A DNA stretch of 64,000 nt, taken from NCBI RefSeq assembly GCF_001613345.1, contig NZ_BDCE01000102.1, positions 1 to 64,000 on the forward strand, in the 5' to 3' direction. The notes beneath the pieces were generated by a model. The model saw only the letters and a program-made list of their open reading frames with translations, had not been told where the DNA came from and made no database searches. This document shows positions 1 through 8,159 of this stretch, in pieces. The translations under genes were made by a program, and so were the position numbers. Within the stretch, counting starts at the first letter, position 1. The number at the start of each line of letters is the position of its first letter. The DNA comes from Nocardia uniformis NBRC 13702. GTDB taxonomy: Bacteria > Actinomycetota > Actinomycetes > Mycobacteriales > Mycobacteriaceae.

Positions 1-110
1 AGGGCCGAGCATGCCGCCGATGACTAGAGCCGAGCGCGCCGGAATGACGACGGGCTGAGCGTGCCGCGATGACGAGAGCCGAAGCACCCCGGAATGACGG
101 GAGCCGCCGC
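1..110. repeat. 25-bp degenerate tandem repeat
   Basis: About four degenerate units with a period of 24-25 bp, each carrying an ATGAC core (T at 21, 45, 70 and 95) in a context such as CCGGAATGACG. The core is the terminal sequence of the REP-like palindrome arms found elsewhere in the window, so this is probably the edge of a REP-associated array continuing to the left. No gene seen. Confidence 0.6.
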
Positions 111-115
111 GTTCC

Positions 116-1762
116 TCAGTCCTTGGAGTGACGTGAACGCCGCGGCGGTTCTTCGCCGTGTTGTTCGCCGCTGTCCGGATGGCTGGGCCACTGCACCGCC
201 GATTGCTCCCCGGTCTGCGGCCACAACTTCAACTGTGGGTCCGTGGGGTAGTCGTCACCGGGAACCGAATCATCTCGTGGCGCAACAGCGGATTGTTCGC
301 CGCTCGGCGTATCGAAGGCTCTCCATGGGGTGACGGTTTGTGTACCGGTCGGTGTCGCGGCGGTCGGTCGCGGGGATTGCTCCGTCGCGGTCTGCGCTGC
401 GGCTTTCTCCGCGGCGGCCCGGCGAGCGATGGCGGCCTGTTCATTGATTCCAGGCTTACGCGTCCGCGTGGCTGCGGCAATTTGCTTGTCGGTGCGCACC
501 GGACGCTTCCGCCCGGGCTGCGGTGCCGTCCGGGCCGCACCGAACGGCCGCGCCAGCATGACCGCGATGGCCGTGGTCAATGGCACCGATAGCGCCAGGC
601 AGATACCGCCCACGGCCGACCGGGTGATTTCGATGGCCACGGCGTCGCCGGTCAGCACATCGCGAATCGACCGCCCCGCCACACTGAACAGCAGCAGCAG
701 CGGCAGCGCCCCACCCGCGTAGGCGAGCACCAGGGTGTAGACGGTACTGGCGATATGGTCGCGTCCCACCCGCATGGTGGCCGCGAAAATATCGCGCCGA
801 GAGGCCTTTTCATCCAGCGCGGCCAATTCGAACGCCGCCGACGCCTGGGTGATGGTCACATCGTTGAGCACACCGAGCGAGCCGATAATGAACCCGGCCA
901 ACAGCAGTCCGGTAATGCTGACGTGCTGCAGGTAGACCGCGACATTGGTGTTCTGCTCCTCCGATAGTCCGGTCAGATGCGTGGCCTCGATGACCAGCCA
1001 GGACAATCCCGCCGCCACCAGCATGGAGGTCAGTGTTCCCAGCAGCGCCGAACTGGTCCGCAGATTCACCCCGTGCGCCAGATACAGCACCGCGTAGAGA
1101 ATCAGCGAGCCCGCCACCAGCGCCACCGGAATGGCGGGTTTACCGTCCAGCAGTGCGGGCAGCAGGAATATCACCAGCACCCCGAACGCGAAGCCGAGCC
1201 CGATGATCGCCCGCAATCCGCGCCAGTGCGCCACCACCACGATCACAATGACGAAGGCCGCGAAGATGAGCGCGAGCGGCAATCCACGCGAGTAGTCCTC
1301 GAACGAATACATCGGTGCGCCACTGGGGTCGGCCTGCCGCACCAGCCGAATCTCATCCCCCGCCCGCAAATCGGGCTGCCCCGGTCCGGGCGCGATCTCG
1401 AACAGTGTCTTGTTCCCCGCATGCGGCCCGGAGTCGATAGTGATGATGCTGCGCTGGCAGTCGTAGGCATTGGTCCGCGGCGGCGCGGGCGCATCCTGGA
1501 ACACCCGCCCCAGCGAGGGACTCCCACACGGCCCCACATCCTGCGCCACCACAGTCCCGGCCTCGGTCGTCACCGACCCACCCGCCGCGTTCTGCATGGG
1601 CAGCGGAATCTCGACACTCTCCCGGCTGGGCCACAGCCACACCAACCCGACCAGAACGGCGACGCCGATAACAGTCAACAGCCCGACAACCACCCGCGCA
1701 GCCGCAGCGCCAATGGCGATAGGCCCGGAGTGATCGTGGTGATGATGATGGTGGTCGCTCAC
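116..1762 (-). CDS. YibE/F family integral membrane protein
   Basis: Predicted 548-residue multi-pass membrane protein of the YibE/F family, whose role is poorly defined. The GTG start is followed at once by six consecutive histidines (MSDHHHHHHDHSG), then a transmembrane helix at about residues 20-44 and an extracytoplasmic segment of about 115 residues. A cluster of hydrophobic helices follows at about residues 165-410 with the LGVLNDVTITQAS stretch typical of the family. The C-terminal ~140 residues are charged, low-complexity and probably cytosolic, with GEQSAV-type repeats. It is longer than simple family members because of this tail. The histidine run suggests metal binding, but that is inference. 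Upstream lies an 820-bp repeat-rich gap with no gene. Confidence 0.85.
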   Translation of the reverse strand: MSDHHHHHHDHSGPIAIGAAAARVVVGLLTVIGVAVLVGLVWLWPSRESVEIPLPMQNAAGGSVTTEAGTVVAQDVGPCGSPSLGRVFQDAPAPPRTNAYDCQRSIITIDSGPHAGNKTLFEIAPGPGQPDLRAGDEIRLVRQADPSGAPMYSFEDYSRGLPLALIFAAFVIVIVVVAHWRGLRAIIGLGFAFGVLVIFLLPALLDGKPAIPVALVAGSLILYAVLYLAHGVNLRTSSALLGTLTSMLVAAGLSWLVIEATHLTGLSEEQNTNVAVYLQHVSITGLLLAGFIIGSLGVLNDVTITQASAAFELAALDEKASRRDIFAATMRVGRDHIASTVYTLVLAYAGGALPLLLLFSVAGRSIRDVLTGDAVAIEITRSAVGGICLALSVPLTTAIAVMLARPFGAARTAPQPGRKRPVRTDKQIAAATRTRKPGINEQAAIARRAAAEKAAAQTATEQSPRPTAATPTGTQTVTPWRAFDTPSGEQSAVAPRDDSVPGDDYPTDPQLKLWPQTGEQSAVQWPSHPDSGEQHGEEPPRRSRHSKD

Positions 1763-1784
1763 CCGAGCGACTCTAAACGAAAAG

Positions 1785-1925
1785 CTCCAACGCTCCCCCG
1801 CCTCTCCGCGTCTTCAGCGCCCGGCAGAGAGCCGTCGACACTCGTGCACGCGTGCCGACGGTCGGTAGCCGAGCCGATTCTGGGGCGTACCCGGGGAGTT
1901 ACCCCGACCGTTGCGAAACCAGTAG
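1785..1925 (-). repeat. ~140-bp interspersed repeat, copy a
   Basis: Read on the minus strand this matches 2230-2366. Shared blocks are TTTCGCAACG, TCGGGGTAACTC, CGGGTACGCCC, CGGCACGCGTGCAC, GCGCTGAAGACGCGG and AGAGGCGGGGGAGCG, in the same order and spacing. No reading frame is conserved between the copies, so it looks like a non-coding mobile or structural repeat. Confidence 0.7.
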
Positions 1926-1947
1926 TCACTGTGACAATCGATCGATC

Positions 1948-2030
1948 AGGGCAACTCACTCCGGTACCTCCAAAATAGATTCGGCTCCCGACCGCCGAGA
2001 CGACACCCGATTACCGAGCCTCTCCGCCGA
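1948..2030 (+). repeat. ~140-bp repeat, copy b (partial)
   Basis: The plus strand reads GGGCAACTCACTCCGGTAC, then CCAAAATAGATTCGGC and GACCGCCGAGACG. This aligns with 2255-2312 of copy c (GGGTAACTCAT..GGGTACGCCCAAAATGAATTTGGC..ACCGCCGGCACG, with substitutions). It lacks a clean 3' third. It is head to head with copy a. Confidence 0.6.
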
Positions 2031-2043
2031 ATCGCTCCTGCCG

Positions 2044-2094
2044 CCCAGCCACTCCGGTGCGCACCGCCCAGTCACTCCGGTGTGCTTCGCCCCC
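2044..2094 (+). repeat. Tandem 24-bp reiteration of REP arm end
   Basis: Two units, GCCCAGCCACTCCGGTGCGC and GCCCAGTCACTCCGGTGTGC, each plus three or four bases, run directly into the left arm of the REP-like palindrome (CCGTCATCCCGGCGTGG). They look like degenerate tandem copies of that arm's outer end. Confidence 0.5.
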
Positions 2095-2170
2095 GTCATC
2101 CCGGCGTGGTTTTGGCCGGGATCCACTACCGCCCACAGGTGGATTCCGGCCAAAACCACGCCGGAATGAC
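2095..2170. repeat. REP-like palindromic repeat, full copy 1
   Basis: Left arm 2095-2126 (begins GTCATCCCGGCGTGG, ends GGGATCCAC), 12-nt loop, right arm 2139-2170 (begins GTGGATTCCGGCC, ends CGCCGGAATGAC). The 32-nt arms are near-perfect inverted repeats. AATGACGAGAGGGTGG then occurs twice, at 2165 and 2183. Confidence 0.85.
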
Positions 2171-2229
2171 GAGAGGGTGGCGAATGACGAGAGGGTGGGC
2201 GACGCTTGTTCGTTCGATTACCAAGCTAG

Positions 2230-2366
2230 ACAACTGATTTCGCAACGTTCGGGGTAACTCATCGGGTACGCCCAAAATGAATTTGGCCCCCAACCGCCGG
2301 CACGCGTGCACAACAGTCAACGGCTCTGAGCTGCGCGCTGAAGACGCGGAGAGGCGGGGGAGCGGG
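2230..2366 (+). repeat. ~140-bp interspersed repeat, copy c
   Basis: Begins CAACTGATTTCGCAACG and ends AGAGGCGGGGGAGCG. This is the most complete plus-strand copy of the family. The first ~45 and last ~30 bp also occur, diverged, at 37320-37450. Confidence 0.7.
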
Positions 2367-2584
2367 GGAGGGCGGCGGAGAGCAGGGGGATGTCTCCGCC
2401 GCCCGGGACTCGGCGGCCCAGGGGGGTAGGCCTGCCGAATCAGGGCCGGACGACCCAGGGGGGGTAGGTGGTCCGGCCGGGCACCTGAGTGCCAAGAACT
2501 ACTGTACACAAAAGGGGGATCTTTGCGCTAGCTAAGTCTCTAAAAACCCAACTTTTTCGTACTCACAGTCTGTTTTATCTGGAA

Positions 2585-3826
2585 CTACTGACGGTAGCCA
2601 GCGAGGAAATTACCGAATCTTTCGATGGCCACGGCCAGGTCCCGAGCCCATGGCAGCGTCACGATCCGCAGATGATCGTGGTGCGGCCAGTTGAAGCCGG
2701 TGCCCTGCACCATCAGGATCTTCTCCTGCAGCAGCAGATCCAGCACCAACTTCGAATCATCGTGTATCTCATGGACTTCCGGGTCCAGTCTCGGGAACGC
2801 GTACAGCGCGCCCTTCGGCTTCACGCACGACACACCGGGGATCTCATTGAGCTTCTCCCACGCCACATCGCGCTGCTCCAGCAGTCGCCCACCCGGCAGA
2901 ATCAGATCCTCGATGCTCTGATGTCCGCCCAGCGCCACCTGAATGGCATGCTGCGCGGGCACATTCGGGCACAGTCGGGTCGACGCCAGCAGATCGATAC
3001 CCTCCAGGAATCCGCCCGCATGCTCCTTCGGCCCGGTGATCACCAGCCACCCTGCCCGGTATCCGGCCACCCGGTAGGTCTTGGACAGGCCATTGAAGGT
3101 CAGACACAGCAGATCCGGCGCGAGCGAGGCGAGCGAAATGTGCTTGGCGTCGTCATAGAGGATCCGGTCGTAGATCTCATCGGCCAGCAGTAGCAGTTGA
3201 TGCTTGCGAGCCAGATCCACGATCTGCTGCAACACCTCCGTCGAGTACACCGCACCCGTCGGATTGTTCGGGTTGATGACCACCAGCGCCTTGGTCTTAT
3301 CGGTGATCTTCGATTCGATATCGGCGATATCGGGCTGCCAGCCGTTGGCTTCGTCACACAGGTAGTGCACCGGGGTGCCGCCCGCGAGCGAGGTCATGGC
3401 GGTCCACAGCGGATAGTCCGGCGCGGGGATGAGCACCTCGTCGCCATTGTTGAGCAACGCCTGCATGGTCATGGTGATCAGCTCGGACACACCATTGCCC
3501 AGGTAAACGTCGTCGACATCGAATTCCGGGAAGCCCGGCACCAACTCGTAGCGGGTCGCGATGGCGCGGCGCGCGGGCATGATGCCCTTGGACTCCGAAT
3601 AGCCCTGCGCGTACGGCAGCGCCGCGATCATGTCGCGCATGATCACGTCCGGCGCGTCGAAGCCGAACGGCGCGGGGTTGCCGATATTGAGCTTGAGGAT
3701 GCGATGACCCTCGGCTTCCAGCCGTGCCGCATGCTCGTGTACAGGTCCCCGGATCTCATAGAGGACGTTCTGGAGCTTGGTGGACTGCTCCAGCGTGCGC
3801 GGCGGGCGATACGGTAGATGGCTCAC
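2585..3826 (-). CDS. alaA: PLP-dependent aminotransferase, AlaA/AspC type
   Basis: Class I/II aminotransferase of 413 residues. It closely resembles E. coli AlaA (alanine/glutamate transaminase) and the mycobacterial protein annotated AspC (Rv0337c). Family hallmarks visible: KLNIGNPAPFGFDAPD near the N-terminus, the substrate/PLP loop NPNNPTG near residue 185, DEIYDR near 220, and the PLP lysine in SKTYRVAGYRAGW at about K249. I chose the GTG at 3826 (reading MSHLPYRPP) because it aligns with the family start; a TTG 27 bp upstream is possible. The XRE-type regulator gene lies 59 bp upstream on the same strand. The next gene but three, etfD, is its usual neighbour in mycobacteria. Confidence 0.9.
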   Translation of the reverse strand: MSHLPYRPPRTLEQSTKLQNVLYEIRGPVHEHAARLEAEGHRILKLNIGNPAPFGFDAPDVIMRDMIAALPYAQGYSESKGIMPARRAIATRYELVPGFPEFDVDDVYLGNGVSELITMTMQALLNNGDEVLIPAPDYPLWTAMTSLAGGTPVHYLCDEANGWQPDIADIESKITDKTKALVVINPNNPTGAVYSTEVLQQIVDLARKHQLLLLADEIYDRILYDDAKHISLASLAPDLLCLTFNGLSKTYRVAGYRAGWLVITGPKEHAGGFLEGIDLLASTRLCPNVPAQHAIQVALGGHQSIEDLILPGGRLLEQRDVAWEKLNEIPGVSCVKPKGALYAFPRLDPEVHEIHDDSKLVLDLLLQEKILMVQGTGFNWPHHDHLRIVTLPWARDLAVAIERFGNFLAGYRQ

Positions 3827-3885
3827 CTGTCCAATGGTGCCATTTGCCCGCAACGGGGTTTTCTTGCTGTGCCGGATTGTGCCCC

Positions 3886-5286
3886 TTACCGGGCCTGGTC
3901 ACCCGGTGGGACGTTCTTGGCGGCCGTCGCGCCGCAGAATTCCTCGATTCGTTCGTCCAGCATCCGGGCCTCGGCGGCGTCCCGGAACGGCGGGCCCGCG
4001 AGGCGTTGCCGTAGGGCGGTCAACCGTTCCTCCAACTGGGCGATGCGTTTGTCCTCGTCCAGTTGCAGCACCGGTCGCAGCGCTTCGGCGGCGCCGTCGA
4101 GGCTGCCATTGATCAGATGTGCGGCGGCGCTGTCCACCCTGGCCAGGGCCTCCGCCCCGTAAGAGCGTTGTTCGTTCGGGCCGTTGGCGTACAGCTCGAT
4201 GGCGCGGCGTGTCGCCTCCAGGGCGGCTTCGGCCTGACCGAGATGGATGTAGGTCGCACCCGCGTAGTACTGGCTCTTGGGCTCGTTGAAGCCGAAGACG
4301 CCGCCCACCTCGTCGTGCAGAGTGTCGCTGGACGTGCCGTCGCGGGCGGCGTCGGCCGAGCGGATACAGCGTTCGGTATCGGCGGTGCTGCCCAGCCGGG
4401 ACCAGATGCGTGCCTCGATATTGTGCAGCCGCACCTTGGAGGTGGCCGATTCCGCGTACTCCTGCCCGCTCTGGGCCAGCAGTACCGCGCGCCGCGGCCG
4501 CTCCGATTTGTATTCGATGAGCGCCTGCATTCCTCGGGTCCAGGCGCGTAATCCGTTGTGCGCGCAGAGTTCCGAATAGGCCCAGCCGGCTCTGGCCTGT
4601 TCGGCGGCGGAATCGTAGTAGCCGAGATCGGTGCTGGCATTGGCCAGCAACCCGGACAGCGTGCCCGCCAGCAGATACAGGTGCGAGGTGTCGGCCGGTC
4701 TCTGATGTCCCTCGAGCAGCCGGTATACCCGGCGGCGCACCCGCAGCATCTCCACCATCATGGGAACGGGGGGTACGTGTACGTAATCGTTCGCGATGCG
4801 CGTGACATCGGCGTCGAGCTGTTCCAGGGTGGTCGCACCCACATTGGTGCTCTCGGCCCGCCCGGCGTGCTCACTTGCTTCATGGGCAGCCGCCATGATC
4901 AGATCCCTCTCCGAAATCGCCGCTAACGCATCGCCCCTCAATGCACCCGTATCCACGAGTGACAGTAGTTCCGCGTTGCTGGAATAAAAGGACTGCGCCG
5001 AATTGCCTTGGCGCGCATCGAAACCGGGTACGGGACGATCGATCAGAGGTTGATCGATCATTACCGCGAACCGTGCCCGCACAACGTCGTCGGACCTGGC
5101 CAGGGAGGTATCGAGGGCGGCCTGATTCACGGGGCGGGGATGAACCCGATTCCCCCCGGCCTCCCACTTCGAAACCAAGCGTTCATGGACACCGAGATGC
5201 GCCGCGAACTCTCGGATACTCATCCGCTTGGCATCACGAAGGGCGCGGCACTCTTTTCCTGACCACTGCCGGACCACGTTGTCCAT
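3886..5286 (-). CDS. XRE-type helix-turn-helix regulator with TPR-like C-terminus
   Basis: 466-residue cytosolic regulator. An N-terminal Cro/CI-type HTH (about residues 10-45, SIREFAAHLGVHERLVSKWEAG) is followed by a long alpha-helical, alanine/arginine-rich region typical of TPR-like sensor domains (for example GATYIHLGQAEAALEATRRA). Such HTH-TPR proteins are abundant in Nocardia and Streptomyces. The start is uncertain: ATG at 5286 sits almost on a GGAAGG motif, and the GTG at 5277 has better spacing. It is divergent from a 148-residue protein with which it probably shares a 190-bp promoter region. The signal it senses is unknown. Confidence 0.8.
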   Translation of the reverse strand: MDNVVRQWSGKECRALRDAKRMSIREFAAHLGVHERLVSKWEAGGNRVHPRPVNQAALDTSLARSDDVVRARFAVMIDQPLIDRPVPGFDARQGNSAQSFYSSNAELLSLVDTGALRGDALAAISERDLIMAAAHEASEHAGRAESTNVGATTLEQLDADVTRIANDYVHVPPVPMMVEMLRVRRRVYRLLEGHQRPADTSHLYLLAGTLSGLLANASTDLGYYDSAAEQARAGWAYSELCAHNGLRAWTRGMQALIEYKSERPRRAVLLAQSGQEYAESATSKVRLHNIEARIWSRLGSTADTERCIRSADAARDGTSSDTLHDEVGGVFGFNEPKSQYYAGATYIHLGQAEAALEATRRAIELYANGPNEQRSYGAEALARVDSAAAHLINGSLDGAAEALRPVLQLDEDKRIAQLEERLTALRQRLAGPPFRDAAEARMLDERIEEFCGATAAKNVPPGDQAR

Positions 5287-5477
5287 CCCTTCCGAACGAA
5301 CTCCATTGTCCAGGGTACGAGTACGGGCAGGCCACGGCCACAAGCGAAACCGAGCTGGTACCGGACTTATTACGCATCGGTAGCAGTGGCGGCGGAAGGG
5401 CAGCGTAAGGAGGGCGTGCGGGCATATTCACACTGCCTTCGCAGGGGCGACCCTGGACGGGGAGGCAAGGAGTTCGG

Positions 5478-5924
5478 GTGAACGCGGACAAGCTGACGAC
5501 CGTCGAGGACTGGGTGGCCTTCTACCGCCACGAGTTCGGGCTCCCGGTGAGCGAACGCGGCGGCTTCGTCATGCTTCCCATTACCGGCAGGGTCGCCATC
5601 ATTCATCTACCCGTCGCGCGAGCCGAAAGGGTGCGGGCGGCGCTGGAACCGCAGCAGCAGGGACCAATGCTGGCCCGGCAGATTCGCTGGAGCTTTCTCG
5701 CCGAACACGATTCACGACCGGGAGCGCAAATCCTCGAAGTACTCAATCGTCTCGATATCGGCATTCCGGCCATAGGTTCCGCCGTCATGCTGCCCACCGG
5801 TCTCGGGCAATGGACGCGCGAGGGTTGCCACTGGGTTGTGCCGCCCAGTCGCGATATCAAACTCCCACCCCTGTCGATGCTCATCACGACAGCTCTGGCG
5901 GTGGGATCCGGGAGCGAGGACTAG
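5478..5924 (+). CDS. Conserved small protein of unknown function
   Basis: 148 residues from a GTG start. I do not recognise a named domain. It resembles a small actinobacterial family encoded divergently from XRE-type regulators, beginning with an FYRHEFGLPV-like motif, continuing through LPITGRVAIIHLP, and ending with a tryptophan-rich segment (GCHWVVPPSRDIKLPPLSML). There is no signal peptide or membrane helix. The divergent pairing with the HTH-TPR gene at 3886-5286 suggests co-regulation. A strong hairpin follows it. Confidence 0.65.
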   Translation: MNADKLTTVEDWVAFYRHEFGLPVSERGGFVMLPITGRVAIIHLPVARAERVRAALEPQQQGPMLARQIRWSFLAEHDSRPGAQILEVLNRLDIGIPAIGSAVMLPTGLGQWTREGCHWVVPPSRDIKLPPLSMLITTALAVGSGSED

Positions 5925-5943
5925 ACGCAGCCGGTCTTCGCAC

Positions 5944-5996
5944 CCCACTGGGTTCCGCCCCTATTTCTGGCAGTCGACGGGGCGGAACCTGGTGGG
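5944..5996. terminator. Bidirectional hairpin terminator
   Basis: An 18-bp stem (5944-5961 with 5979-5996; core GGTTCCGCCCC/GGGGCGGAACC, two mismatches near the base) and a 17-nt loop, between the convergent 148-residue gene and cutC. No long T tract, as is usual in high-GC actinobacteria. Confidence 0.7.
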
Positions 5997-6036
5997 ACCC
6001 ATATGAATGCCGGGTACGGCCCAGCGGTGCGGGCTG

Positions 6037-6801
6037 TCAGCAACCCGGTGGGAAGACGGCGTCACACAGCGCGGCGACCGCGGCCGCGTCGGTTTCGAAG
6101 TGGTCGAAGCCCTGCGGGGCACCGGGTTCGGCGAAGGTGACCGCGGCGCCCTCCACCGTCGAGCCCGGAACCGGACTCCGGACGGCGGCGTGCAGGTCGC
6201 GGACGCCGGTGCGCTCCAGGATCTCGGCGGCATTGTCGGCGCGTAGGCCGCCGCACGCCATAACGTCGATTTCGCCGCCGGCGCGGGTCACCAGTTTTCC
6301 GATCAGGGACGCACCGTCGATGACCGAGGGCTGTCGGCCCGAGGTGAGTAGGCGCGTGCAGCCCAGTTCCAGGAGTTGTTCGAAATCGCGGTAGGGGTCG
6401 GCGCAAACGTCGAAGGCGCGGTGGAAGGTGATGTCCATATCGGCGGCGGCTTCGATGAGGGCGGTATTGGCGGGTACGTCCACGTGGTTGTTCTCGTCGA
6501 GTACGCCGAAGACCACACCTGCCGCACCCAGTCGGCGGGCCTGTTCGATATCGGCGCGCATGAGCGCGACTTCCGTGGCGGAGTAGCGGAAATCGCCGGG
6601 GCGGGGGCGGATGAGCACCTGGACCCGAGTGTGCGAGGTGCGTTCCAATGCCTGCTCGATGAGGGCGGCGCTCGGCGTCAGGCCGCCCGCGCACAGGGCG
6701 GTGCACAATTCGATGCGGTCGGCACCGGCTGCTTCCGCGATCTCGACGCCGCCGAGCGTCTCCACACCGATCTCGAGCCGTACCGATCGCACCTCCGCCA
6801 T
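6037..6801 (-). CDS. cutC: CutC family protein
   Basis: 254-residue TIM-barrel protein of the CutC family, historically linked to copper homeostasis although that role is disputed. Family motifs visible: LEIGVETLGGVEIAEAAGADRIELC at the N-terminus, VLIRPRPGDF, GVLDENNHVD and TFHRAFDVCADP, then a C-terminal RTGVRDLHAAVRSP segment. The ATG at 6801 is chosen because it begins right before the conserved first strand; upstream codons extend into low-complexity sequence. It is followed on its 3' side by a terminator shared with the convergent 148-residue gene. No metal-related neighbour is evident. Confidence 0.85.
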   Translation of the reverse strand: MAEVRSVRLEIGVETLGGVEIAEAAGADRIELCTALCAGGLTPSAALIEQALERTSHTRVQVLIRPRPGDFRYSATEVALMRADIEQARRLGAAGVVFGVLDENNHVDVPANTALIEAAADMDITFHRAFDVCADPYRDFEQLLELGCTRLLTSGRQPSVIDGASLIGKLVTRAGGEIDVMACGGLRADNAAEILERTGVRDLHAAVRSPVPGSTVEGAAVTFAEPGAPQGFDHFETDAAAVAALCDAVFPPGC

Positions 6802-6968
6802 GTCTATCAGTATTGACCAGGGCGGACCGGTTCGCTTGCTGCCGATTAGCTCACCGCGTGTTAGCTGGTAGAACGGTTTTCGCCGCGGTGGTGCCGCTGC
6901 AGGTACGGCACCACCTCTCTCGGCGCTAGCTACGCCCACATGGGCGTCGGCACCGCCTCTCGCGGCGG

Positions 6969-7772
6969 TTACAGGCGCTGCCAGAGCGCCGGAGTATTGG
7001 GGGGAGCCCAGTTCGGGTCGTGCACGGTATGCCCTTGCAGGCAGCGGTATCGAACACCGTTGTGGGACACCACGTCACCGATCGCGTAGGTCGCGCCCTG
7101 TCGCCAGTTCCGATCGCCGGGCGGCTCGGTGGTGGTCGGCGGCGTGGTCGCGGGTGGACGGGTCGTGGTCGCCGGGGGATTCGTGGTCGACGGCCGAGTG
7201 GTGGTCGGCGGCTTCGTCGTTGTGGAAGGCTTTGTGGTGGTGGGAGCTCCGCCGCCGCTGATATCCAGATCGACGCAGGAGTAGAAGGCGGCCGCGGTAT
7301 CGCCGATATTCCAGATGGCCAACAACTTCTGCCGGCCGGTGAAACCTCCCAGGTCTACCGAATGCGAGAACGACTGCGGCGGAATCGCATTGTTCCCCTC
7401 GACCACACCGACCCGGGTATTGCCGATGTAGTACTCCCAATTCGCGGTCCGATGCTGTGCGGTGAGCTGCCAGCTGAAACTCACTGTCCGCCCGACGGGG
7501 TGCACCTTCCAGCCCTTACCGTCGTCGTCCAACTCCGAGAATCGCCCGACGCCCCCGCTGCAACTACGTAGCCCCTTGGCCCCCTCCACACTCTGTGGCT
7601 CGTATTTGATTTCCCCACAGGCGACTACGGCCTGTGCGCACTGCGCCTGCCGACTGGCCGGGGATGAGACATATCCGTGCGCATTGGCTACTCCCGCGGG
7701 CATTGTCGCAACGAATATCGGTGAGATCCCGAGCGCGATCCCGACCGTGGACAGCATTCTTCTACCTACCAC
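6969..7772 (-). CDS. Secreted chitin/cellulose-active LPMO (AA10) with carbohydrate-binding domain
   Basis: 267-residue copper-dependent lytic polysaccharide monooxygenase. A signal peptide ends ...GVANA and exposes the N-terminal copper-binding histidine of HGYVSSPASRQ. The second histidine of the brace is in LTAQHRTANW, and FYSCVDLDI closes the AA10 domain. A threonine/proline linker (TTTKPSTTTKPP type) leads to a C-terminal CBM5/12-like chitin-binding domain (WRQGATYAIGDVV..YRCLQGHTVHDPNWAPPNTPALWQ). I chose the GTG at 7772 because AAGGAG lies six bases upstream; the ATG at 7757 is the alternative. Expected role: oxidative cleavage of chitin outside the cell. A perfect 18-bp palindrome about 250 bp upstream might be its operator. 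Confidence 0.93.
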   Translation of the reverse strand: MVGRRMLSTVGIALGISPIFVATMPAGVANAHGYVSSPASRQAQCAQAVVACGEIKYEPQSVEGAKGLRSCSGGVGRFSELDDDGKGWKVHPVGRTVSFSWQLTAQHRTANWEYYIGNTRVGVVEGNNAIPPQSFSHSVDLGGFTGRQKLLAIWNIGDTAAAFYSCVDLDISGGGAPTTTKPSTTTKPPTTTRPSTTNPPATTTRPPATTPPTTTEPPGDRNWRQGATYAIGDVVSHNGVRYRCLQGHTVHDPNWAPPNTPALWQRL

Positions 7773-8097
7773 CTGAAACTCCTTGTGGGACAAGGGGGCA
7801 GCGGCAGCCGGCATGCTGTCCCAGGGATTGATCCGTTACGTAATCCAGATCGTTTTGAAGCAGAACTGTGATTTAAAAAGATATGACTCGGCAACCTCTC
7901 AGTCAAGTGTCTAGTCGCCAAAGGTATTGCGGCCGAACGGTCGGTTTCCTGTCACTACCAGCGGAGATGATTCGCCGGGCTGGTCGGGGTGGCACTCTCG
8001 CGTCCCAGCCATCGGTCTCGAAAAGTTTGCTGGCCAGCAAACATTATGCGGGCCACGGTATTGCTCCGAGATTTGGCTGAGATCTGCCTCGAAAAGC
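7773..8097. other. Intergenic region upstream of the LPMO gene
   Basis: No gene seen. It holds the LPMO promoter (AT-rich stretch near 7850-7880) and the palindrome at 8025-8042. Confidence 0.5.
8025..8042. promoter_or_regulatory. Perfect 18-bp palindrome, candidate operator
   Basis: GTTTGCTGGCCAGCAAAC is a perfect dyad without spacer, the size and form of many LacI or TetR operators. It lies between the etfD terminator and the LPMO gene. No regulator gene is adjacent, so its partner is unknown. Confidence 0.4.
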
Positions 8098-8132
8098 GAA
8101 GAGCCCGAATCCTCGCGGGATTCGGGCTCTTC
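8098..8132 (-). terminator. etfD: Intrinsic terminator of etfD
   Basis: Perfect 15-bp stem (GAAGAGCCCGAATCC, 8098-8112, with 8118-8132) and 5-nt loop, 28 bp after the etfD stop. On the minus strand it is followed by GCTTTTCG. Confidence 0.85.
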
Positions 8133-8159
8133 GGCTGTGTTCGGTCGGTTCTCGCGAAA

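Larger units (their letters stand above)
1763..2584. other. Gene-free, repeat-rich intergenic region
   Basis: 822 bp without a convincing gene. It contains three copies of a ~140-bp repeat family (1785-1925 minus, 1948-2030 plus and partial, 2230-2366 plus), a REP-like palindrome at 2095-2170 and short tandem reiterations on both sides of it. The first two 140-bp copies are head to head around 1926-1947. The promoter of the YibE/F gene must lie within the first of them. Confidence 0.7.

Noticed and set aside
2095..2170. Simple intrinsic terminator
   Set aside because: The same 32-nt arms occur in several unrelated places, including inside a coding sequence, so it is an interspersed repeat, although it may also stop transcription.
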